Positions 57,720 through 64,000 of a stretch of 64,000 nucleotides of DNA are shown here, piece after piece; within the stretch, counting starts at the first letter, position 1, and each line of letters opens with the position of its first letter. Both the position numbers and the translations under genes were made by a program. Below the pieces are notes generated by a model. It saw only the letters and a program-made list of their open reading frames with translations, had not been told where the DNA came from and ran no database searches. This DNA is from Desulfosarcina cetonica JCM 12296 (GTDB lineage: Bacteria; Desulfobacterota; Desulfobacteria; Desulfobacterales; Desulfosarcinaceae): NCBI RefSeq assembly GCF_001311845.1, contig NZ_BBCC01000014.1, positions 1 through 64,000 on the forward strand, written 5' to 3'.

Positions 57720-59036
57720 CGATGAAGCATATATCCGCGAAACACTAGAAATGATTTTGATTGAAAAGGAATATGATGTCATCACGGCGAAGGATGGCAA
57801 GTCGGGAATTGAAACCTTTCAGAATGAAAAGCCAGACATTGTTATTCTTGACATTCGCCTGCCAGATATAAATGGGCTTGATGTACTGAAGCAGATGAAA
57901 AAGCTGAACCGTAACATCAATGTTATCATGATTACCGCCTATCATGATATGGAAACAACGATTCAAGCCATGAGATATCAAGCTCAGGAATACATCCATA
58001 AACCCATAGACGCCAATGAGTTGGATTTTGCAGTTGACAAGGTTGCTGAAAATGTCAGGGCTTGCAAATCTTCCAAGTCAATTATCAGCCCCAGGACAGC
58101 AAGCTACACGCGTGATAAAATTGTTGGTAAAAGCAATGCAATCAAGGAAATTTTTAAAAAGATCGGTTTGGTTTCCGAAAATAAGGCAACCGTTCTCATA
58201 CAGGGGGAAAGCGGTACCGGCAAAGAACTGATCGCAAAGGCCATTCATTACCACAGTGTGTATCATTCAGAACCTTTTGTCCCCATAAACTGTTCCGCCC
58301 TTGTTGAATTGCTGATCGAAAGTGAATTGTTCGGCCATGAAAAGGGGGCTTTTACAGGAGCCATAAACAGGAAGATTGGCAAGATTGAACAGGCTGGAAG
58401 CGGCACCATTCTGTTGGATGAAATTGGGGAAATTTCCCCTGCGATCCAGGTAAAGCTCTTACGGTTTCTTCAGGAAAGGGAATTCGAGAGAGTCGGCGGA
58501 GCTGAGCGCATTGCCTCTAATGTGAGGGTTATTTCAGCTACAAACAGGGACTTATCAAAACTGGTGGAAGAAAATCGTTTTAGGAAAGATCTCTATTATC
58601 GACTCAAAGTTGTAGAGATCAATGTTCCTCCGCTTAGGGATAGAAAAGAAGATATTCCCCTGTTGGTCGAACATTTGATTTGCAAAATTAACGCAGAATA
58701 CCATAAAAACGTAACCCGGATTTCCCAAAAAGCCATGGAGCAATCTTTAACTACAATTGGCCTGGGAATATCAGGGAATTGGAGAATATGTTGACCCGGG
58801 CCGTTGTCCATTCCACGGGAACGGTGCTGCAACCCGATTCTTTTCCTGATCTTTTTTATCCGCAAGGTGAAACTGAAGACCGTGAAAAAATTATGACGCT
58901 GATGCAATTGGAGAAAGAACATGTTATAAAAGCATTGCAACAGACAAATTGGAATAGGGGCATCACTTGCGATCTCCTTGGAATTTCACGGCCAACATTG
59001 AGAGAGAAAATTAAAAAATATAAACTCAATCAATAA
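57697..59036 (+). CDS. Sigma54-dependent response regulator (NtrC family, frameshifted)
   Basis: About 447 aa. Receiver with LIVDDEAYIRETLEM and acceptor Asp in IVILDIRLPDINGLDVL; AAA+ domain with Walker A GESGTGKELIAKAIHYHS, sigma54-contact GAFTGA and Walker B GTILLDEIGE; C-terminal Fis-type helix-turn-helix RGITCDLLGISRPTLREKI. One T is missing near 58744, just before NYNWPGNIRELENML. Encoded with the sensor kinase, it is the obvious candidate to bind the ATTGAAAG-N26-CTTTCAAT sites and drive the sigma54 promoters in the island. Confidence 0.9.
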
Positions 59037-59046
59037 TGGGCTATCA

Positions 59047-59726
59047 ATGAATCCGAGTCTTTCCGAATTTCTGAAATTTACCTCTGTTATCGATGGCCAC
59101 CACCCCCATGTCAGCGCCTTTGCGCACCAACATGCAGACGGGGTTACCTCTGTCAGGGAACAGGCTGTGCGCCTTTTCTACGCCGTGCGCGATGGCATCC
59201 GGTATGATCCTTATAGCATTGACCTGACCCCCGCGGGCATGCGGGCCAGCCACACCCTGGCCGCCGGACGCGCATGGTGCGTGCCCAAGGCCATTCTCCT
59301 TGCCGCTTGTTGCCGGGTGATGAAAATTCCGGCGAAACTAGGGTTCGCTGATGTCGTAAACCACCTTGCCACCGAACGACTGAAGAAGATGATGAATACG
59401 AACGTTTTTTCTGGCACGGTTATACGACCATCAAGATCGACGGAAAGTGGGTCAAAGCCACACCGGCCTTTAATGTTGAGCTATGTGAGCGTTTTCAACT
59501 CAACACGCTTGAATTTGATGGGGACAGCGACGCCCTTTTCCAGCCTTTCGATCTTTTAGGTAATGCCCACATGGAGTATATCCGCTATCGGGGAGAGTTT
59601 GCCGATGCTCCCATTGATTGCATCAAAAGTACTTTTCAGAAGCACTATTCGCCGATGAACGAGCTGAAGACCAGCGATTTTGATCGGGATGCTGAATTAG
59701 AGAACCCGCTTCCGTCCCAAGCCTAA
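59047..59726 (+). CDS. Transglutaminase-like domain protein (frameshifted)
   Basis: About 226 aa. Cys-containing AGRAWCVPKAILLAACCR and, after a missing T in the run 59405-59410, FWHGYTTIKIDGKWVKATPAF carry the Cys and His of the transglutaminase/protease-like fold. Only 10 bases separate it from the regulator stop, yet its base composition is closer to the flank. These proteins may be peptidases or amidases of unknown substrate. Confidence 0.75.
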
Positions 59727-59779
59727 GGGATCGCGCAAAAACCGTGAAGGATCAATGATTGGATATAGAAGGGAAAGAC

Positions 59780-60163
59780 ATGAACTACCGATTCCATCAC
59801 ATTCATCTCTTATGCAGTGACCTTGAAAAGACCATTGACTTCTTCACTGGCATCCTGGGCGCGACGCTTTTGGCACGCAAGAAATTCGGTGCCGCCGATG
59901 GTGCCGCCCTGGACCTGAACGGCAGTGCGGTGCTCCTGCGCGTGGCCGCGGAAAACGAAGCCGTCAACACGCCCGCCGAGGGTCCGGCCTACGGATACCA
60001 CCACCTGGCCCTTTCGGTGGACGACACCGATGCCGCCTACCAGCGTTTGGGCGAGCAGGGCGTCGACCTGATCGCCCCGCCCCGCAATACGCCCGACGGC
60101 CTGCGCGTGGCTTTTTTCAAGGGGCCGGACAAGATCGTCTTCGAGCTGGTTCAAACGCTTTGA
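59780..60163 (+). CDS. VOC-family (glyoxalase-like) protein
   Basis: 127 aa from ATG 59780 (MNYRFHHIHLLCSDLEKTID), with GAAGGGA upstream; the longer in-frame start lacks a ribosome site. Metal-site positions: HHIHLL at the start, YGYHHLALSVDD in the middle and FFKGPDKIVFELVQ at the end. This is a typical glyoxalase-fold lactoylglutathione-lyase-like protein. It differs from the island's VOC family and is G+C-rich like the right flank. Confidence 0.78.
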   Translation: MNYRFHHIHLLCSDLEKTIDFFTGILGATLLARKKFGAADGAALDLNGSAVLLRVAAENEAVNTPAEGPAYGYHHLALSVDDTDAAYQRLGEQGVDLIAPPRNTPDGLRVAFFKGPDKIVFELVQTL

Positions 60164-60182
60164 TGCGATATTGTCTGAACGG

Positions 60183-61528
60183 TCAAGACCTGCTGCATTC
60201 AGCCAGGGTGTCTTCCAAGGCATTTAAAAAAATATCGGCTTCCTCGGCGGTCAGGCAAAGCGGGGGGCGCAGCTTGAGGGTGTTGCCGTATTTGCCGGCA
60301 GCTCCTACCAAAACCCCCCGGTCCTTGAGGCCGTTGGTCACCGCGGTGGTCAACCCCGGATCCGGCCGCGCGGGATCGCCATTGGCACACAGATCGATGC
60401 CGATGAACAGCCCCGTGCCCCGGACATCTGCAAGGGTTGGGAAGGCCTTCCGTAAGGTTCTCAGTCCGTCTATAATCTGCTCGCCGATGACCAGCGCGTT
60501 GGCCATCAAACCTTCTTCGCGGATGATGTCCAGCACGGCTTGGCCGGCGGCGGCGGCAACCGGATTGCCACCAAAGGTGTTGAAATAGCCCACCTCTTCA
60601 CAAAAACGGGCCACATGGGATGACCGGACGGCCACGCCGGCCATGGGAAAGCCGTTGCCCATGGGTTTGCCCATGGTCACCATGTCCGGCTCAACCCCGT
60701 GGCGCTGGAATCCCCACATGCACTCACCGGTGCGGCCGAAGCCCGGCTGGACCTCGTCGGCGATATAGAGGCCGCCGACTTGCCTGACCACCTGGACCGC
60801 GTCGGCCAGGAAACCGGCCGGCTCGCTGAACACCCCGTCACTGGAAAAAATCGAATCGCAGATCAGGGCTGCCGGTCCATGTCGGCGTTGGTTCAGCGTG
60901 GCGACGGCATCGGCCACGGCCGTGGCGAATCCCTCGGCCACCGCGTCGTTGAAATGGGCGCGGCTGGGCGGCGGCACGGCAACCACATGGTCGGGCAGGG
61001 CGCGCCGCTTCAGGCCGCCGGTGAGATGTCCGTCGTGGCCAGGGTGTTGCCATGGTAGGCGGTCTCGGTGACGATGAAACCGCTTTTGCCGGTGCATTGG
61101 GTCGCGATGCGCAGGGCCAGGTCATTGGCTTCGCTGCCGGTGCAGGCCAGCAGCAGGTTGTCCAGGTGGGCGGGCAGGGTGGCCTTCAAGGACTCGATAT
61201 AGGTATCGAGAACCTGAATCAGGTAGCGGGTATGGATGTTCAACGTGGCGGCCTGGTCGCTGATGGCCTTTACCACGCGCGGGTGGCAATGGCCCACCGA
61301 GGGCACATTGTTGTAAAAGTCCAGGTACCGCGTGCCGTCCTTGGCAATCATCCAGGCGCCGCGCGCACGGACCATTTCAATGGGGGTGCGGTAAAACAGG
61401 ACCGATGCCGTACCGAAATTTTGCAGCCGACGTTTCAGTAAAGTTTGGCCGGCAGGGGCCTTCTGGCTGACGTCGAAGGCATTCATGTCCAAAATTTTTC
61501 TGATTTCAAGGGTCATGGGCGCGTTCAC
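60183..61528 (-). CDS. Class III aminotransferase/phospho-lyase-like PLP enzyme (frameshifted)
   Basis: About 449 aa. YLDFYNNVPSVGHCHPRVV, LLACTGSEANDLALRIA, YHGNTLATTDIS, YIADEVQPGFGRTGECMWGF and the PLP lysine in MVTMGKPMGNGFPMAGVAV identify the fold. The frame shifts near 61018. The start lies within the end of the upstream kinase gene (23-base overlap). Pairing of this subfamily with an APH-type kinase recalls hydroxylysine kinase/phosphohydroxylysine lyase, where the PLP enzyme eliminates phosphate; a simple transaminase is the alternative. Confidence 0.84.
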
Positions 61529-62534
61529 TTTCCGTTGATCTGGGGGTGGCGTTCAGGTAGCGGGCCGCCAGGCGCAGGGTGCCCTGGGTATAGGCCGGAC
61601 CGAGGGCCTGGGCGGTTTCCGTTTCCGCGTGGCTGGCCACCCAGGCGGTGAGTAAGAGGCGCCTTAGCATGATGAAGGTCGGAATCGTGGCTTCATCGGC
61701 TGCGGAAAGCGGTTTGACCGAACGGTAGCCGGCCACCCAGCTGGCCTGCAGGTCGGGAATCTGCGGGTCTTCCTCGATGAAGCTGATGGCGGCGGCGAAA
61801 TCGTACATGAACCAACTGAAACCGCAGTCGTCAAAATCGATGACGCTCAAGGTTTGGCCGTCCACCAGCAGGTTGGCCAGGCGCAGATCCGCGTGCACCA
61901 AACCGAACCGGTCCCGTTTTTTGCCATAGATGTCCAGGTGACGCCGCAGCCGGGCGGCGGTCGCTTCCAGCACCTCTCGGCCCCGGGCGTCCAGTCCCAT
62001 GGCTTTTCGCCAATCCCCCCACAGGGGCGTGCTTCCCAGCATGCTTTCAAAATCCCAGGTTTTGCGGATGAACCCGGCCGGAGCGGTCCATCTTTGGGTG
62101 TGGTTGTGAAGCCTGGCCGTGATCGCCCCCAGGGTATGAAAATCCTTTTTCAAGTCATTTTCCGGGGCGGGTTCGCTGCCCTTGAGGAATTCAAACCCCA
62201 CCACCAGGCGATCTTCGCCGGCGTGCCGGAACGCGGCGATCCGGCCGCCGGATTGAAGTGACAGCGGCGACGCCGTGGAGATGACGCCGTCTTCGATGAG
62301 GCTGTCGATCCAGGTCAGTTCCGATTCGATCTCCTCCCGGGTGTGGTAGCCGGGGCGATGCACGCGAATGACGACGGCCCGGCCGGCTTCCGCATCCCGG
62401 GCGATGAAGGTGGCGTTCTCCGATATGTTCAACAGCCTTACATCGCTTTGGGGCGCGAGCCCCCAGGCCTGCAATAGTCCTTTTACCCCTGACTGCATCT
62501 CCCGGATAAACCGGTCGTGGTACATGTCCGCCAT
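61506..62534 (-). CDS. APH-family small-molecule kinase
   Basis: 342 aa, intact. The catalytic loop GLVHADLRLANLLVDG and the Mg-binding LSVIDFDDCGFSWFMYDFA are the conserved aminoglycoside-phosphotransferase/homoserine-kinase-II motifs. No antibiotic-resistance context is seen. It is co-transcribed and overlaps with the PLP enzyme downstream and is divergent from a polyamine-type ABC transporter. It likely phosphorylates a hydroxyl on an imported amine or amino acid for the PLP enzyme to act on. Confidence 0.82.
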   Translation of the reverse strand: MADMYHDRFIREMQSGVKGLLQAWGLAPQSDVRLLNISENATFIARDAEAGRAVVIRVHRPGYHTREEIESELTWIDSLIEDGVISTASPLSLQSGGRIAAFRHAGEDRLVVGFEFLKGSEPAPENDLKKDFHTLGAITARLHNHTQRWTAPAGFIRKTWDFESMLGSTPLWGDWRKAMGLDARGREVLEATAARLRRHLDIYGKKRDRFGLVHADLRLANLLVDGQTLSVIDFDDCGFSWFMYDFAAAISFIEEDPQIPDLQASWVAGYRSVKPLSAADEATIPTFIMLRRLLLTAWVASHAETETAQALGPAYTQGTLRLAARYLNATPRSTESERAHDP

Positions 62535-62766
62535 GGTCGGCCTCTGTTGTTTGATAGGGGGTTACAAATTTGTGTGGCAAAAACCACAAAATTGTCTGTG
62601 ACTATAAAGAAAAAAAACGTTTAAAACAACATTTTTCTTGATTTAAGACCAAAAATCTGTGAGTATGTGCACAAATAATTTTTGAGATACCACAAAATAT
62701 GCCGGATGGATGCCGATACGGCTGCCGTGGAATTTCCAAACAACGCTTCAGGATGGAGGTGGTTTC

Positions 62767-63899
62767 ATGAAGATGACCCGACGCGAATTCAACAGGACGC
62801 TTGGTCTATCGATGGCGGCGCTGGCCTGCGGTTTTCCGGCCAAGGGCTTGCCGCCGGGAAAAACGAGCTGAACATTCTCTGCTGGGAGGGCTACAACACG
62901 GACGACGTCCTGGGGCCTTTTCGCAAGGCCCATCCCGGAGCGACCGTGCGTGCCGAGAGCGGTACCTCGGATCCGGACATGATCAACAAACTACGCGCCG
63001 GCGAGGTCAAGGTTTGGGATCTGATCAACGTGAACCAGCCCTGGGCCCGTAACCAGCTTTTGCCCGAGGGGCTGATCAAATCGCTCAACAAAAAGCGCTT
63101 TCTGCCGTACTTCGAGAAGATGTCACCGATGTTCAGCAAACCCTATCCCCTGGCCTTTGCCGATAACGGCGATTTGATCGGGATGCCCCAGCGCTACGGC
63201 CCCTTCAGCTTTGTGGTCAACACCGACAAGATCAGCCGGGCCACGGCCGAGGAACAGGGCTGGAATCTCTTCCTGGATCCCAAGCTGAAGGGGCGCTACG
63301 GCATTCTCACCTATGACAATTGGAATATCATTCACATGTGTCTCACTGGTGGGCTGAATCCGTTCAAGCCCCTCGACGCCGCCGGTCTGGCGACTTTCAA
63401 AAAGACCGCCAGCCAGATTTTCGGTGGCTCCAAGATGCTTTCCGATGACCTGGTGGCCATGAATACGGCGCTGATCAACGGGGAAATCGATGCCTATTTT
63501 ACCGGTGGGACCTACACCGCCAGCCCGGCCCGGCTGGACGGCATGACCAATGTGCTGGCGATCACGCCGGCCTCGGGTCCGGTGGACGGCAAGGGTGGGG
63601 TGGCCTGGATCGAGCTGACTTCCCTGGTCAACAATCCCACGCCCAGCCCCCTGGCCGAGAATTTTTTGGAGTTCGTGCAAAAGCCGGAAATCGCCAAGGC
63701 CGTCGGTTTTGCCGAAGGGACCTACAATCCGGTCAGCCAGATGGGTGACAAAGCCGTTTTCAGTCTGTGGAACGCCGAGGAACTTGCGGCCATTCAATGG
63801 GATACGCTGGACGCGGAGATGTCCCGGTGCCTGGAGTATGACGTGGTCGCCTCCTACGACGAACTGATCAAAATCTACTCCGCCGCCAAACGGGCGTAA
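62767..63899 (+). CDS. Polyamine-type ABC transporter substrate-binding protein (frameshifted)
   Basis: About 377 aa from ATG 62767, with GGAGGTGG upstream. The N-terminus MKMTRREFNRTLGLSMAALA is a twin-arginine signal. After a missing G near 62857 it continues NELNILCWEGYNTDDVLGPF, like PotD-type proteins, with SGTSDPDMINKLRAGEVKVW, FSFVVNTDKIS and GYFTGG-like YFTGGTYT. It binds spermidine, putrescine or a related amine in the periplasm. The next gene begins an ABC ATPase. Confidence 0.85.
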
Positions 63900-63947
63900 G
63901 CTATCGCCGCCGGTTGGCCGGTTTTCCAATGAACTTCTGTGAATGTG

Positions 63948-64000
63948 ATGACCGATCTACCTATTCTTCAAATTGCCGGGCTACGTAAGGAATACGGCAG
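63948..64000 (+). CDS. ABC transporter ATPase, start only (cut by window edge)
   Basis: 17 codons (MTDLPILQIAGLRKEYG) match the typical first strand of a PotA-like ATPase (I-GLRK-YG). It lies 48 bases after the binding protein on the same strand, as expected for the transporter operon. The nucleotide-binding motifs are outside the window. Confidence 0.7.
   Translation, partial: MTDLPILQIAGLRKEYG

Noticed and set aside
1-64000. Programmed frameshifting or stop-codon recoding (selenocysteine, pyrrolysine)
   Set aside because: Breaks are at many unrelated homopolymers without slippery-site or stem-loop context, and no in-frame TGA or TAG falls at a known catalytic Cys or Lys position.
1-64000. 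CRISPR arrays, rRNA and tRNA genes
   Set aside because: No regularly spaced direct repeats, no rRNA-like sequence and no cloverleaf with a TTCGA arm were recognised by eye; a tRNAscan or CRISPR-finder run would settle this.

Overview
The window looks like a piece of an anaerobic deltaproteobacterial (Desulfobacterota, sulfate-reducer-like) chromosome. This is inferred from gene content: a CO dehydrogenase/acetyl-CoA synthase delta subunit next to a corrinoid-activating ASKHA/ferredoxin protein, a hydrolase/GNAT fusion, TRAP transport, a hybrid-cluster-protein remnant, and many CoA-, molybdenum- and radical-SAM-dependent catabolic genes. No rRNA, tRNA, CRISPR array or complete insertion sequence was recognised.

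Layout. 1-5.5 kb (minus strand): cdhD (cut by the window edge), acsV-like activator and an acetyl-CoA hydrolase/transferase-GNAT fusion. 5.9-9.0 kb: a DctQ-DctM-DctP TRAP transporter of the 2-oxoacid (TakP) type ending in a terminator. 9-12.5 kb: rapA and a membrane-anchored unknown. 13-17.4 kb: a large PAS/GAF hybrid histidine kinase and a stand-alone receiver protein. 17.4-24.2 kb: a zone of broken genes (internally deleted hcp, half a lactonase, truncated TVP38, a methyltransferase stump, an hrpA fragment) around an intact DEP-domain/flavin disulfide oxidoreductase fusion and a cupin/VOC/thioredoxin-reductase-like operon. 25-29 kb: hrpA, flanked on both sides by foldback repeats. 29.3-59 kb: a catabolic island, visibly more AT-rich than its flanks. 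59-64 kb: transglutaminase-like and VOC genes, then an aminotransferase/kinase pair divergent from a polyamine-type ABC transporter.

The island is the most interesting part. It encodes a radical SAM enzyme with an expanded CX8CX2C cluster motif, HyuA/HyuB ATP-dependent lactamase-like subunits, two complete xanthine-dehydrogenase-family enzymes (large, FAD and 2Fe-2S subunits) with an XdhC maturation factor, a MoaD-like protein, VOC proteins, a Na+/solute symporter, a saccharopine-dehydrogenase-like enzyme, a class III aminotransferase, an Asp/Glu/hydantoin-racemase-like enzyme, a phenol-degradation-type outer membrane protein, an acyl-CoA ligase, an acyl-CoA dehydrogenase, and a two-component system made of an aromatic-sensor (XylR_N/V4R-like) kinase and a sigma54 activator. 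The logic (ring hydroxylation next to N, ATP-driven lactam opening, CoA activation, beta-oxidation) suggests anaerobic breakdown of an N-heterocyclic or cyclic-amide compound; the substrate is not known. Two operons share the same dyad, ATTGAAAG-N26-CTTTCAAT, 76-77 bp upstream of a -24/-12 promoter, which defines a candidate sigma54 regulon.

A technical warning: about 40 single-base frameshifts break otherwise well conserved genes. Most are a missing base in a short homopolymer. They look like sequencing or assembly errors rather than real gene decay, so these genes are annotated as single CDS across the breaks. The larger internal deletions (hcp, VOC copies) are a separate matter.
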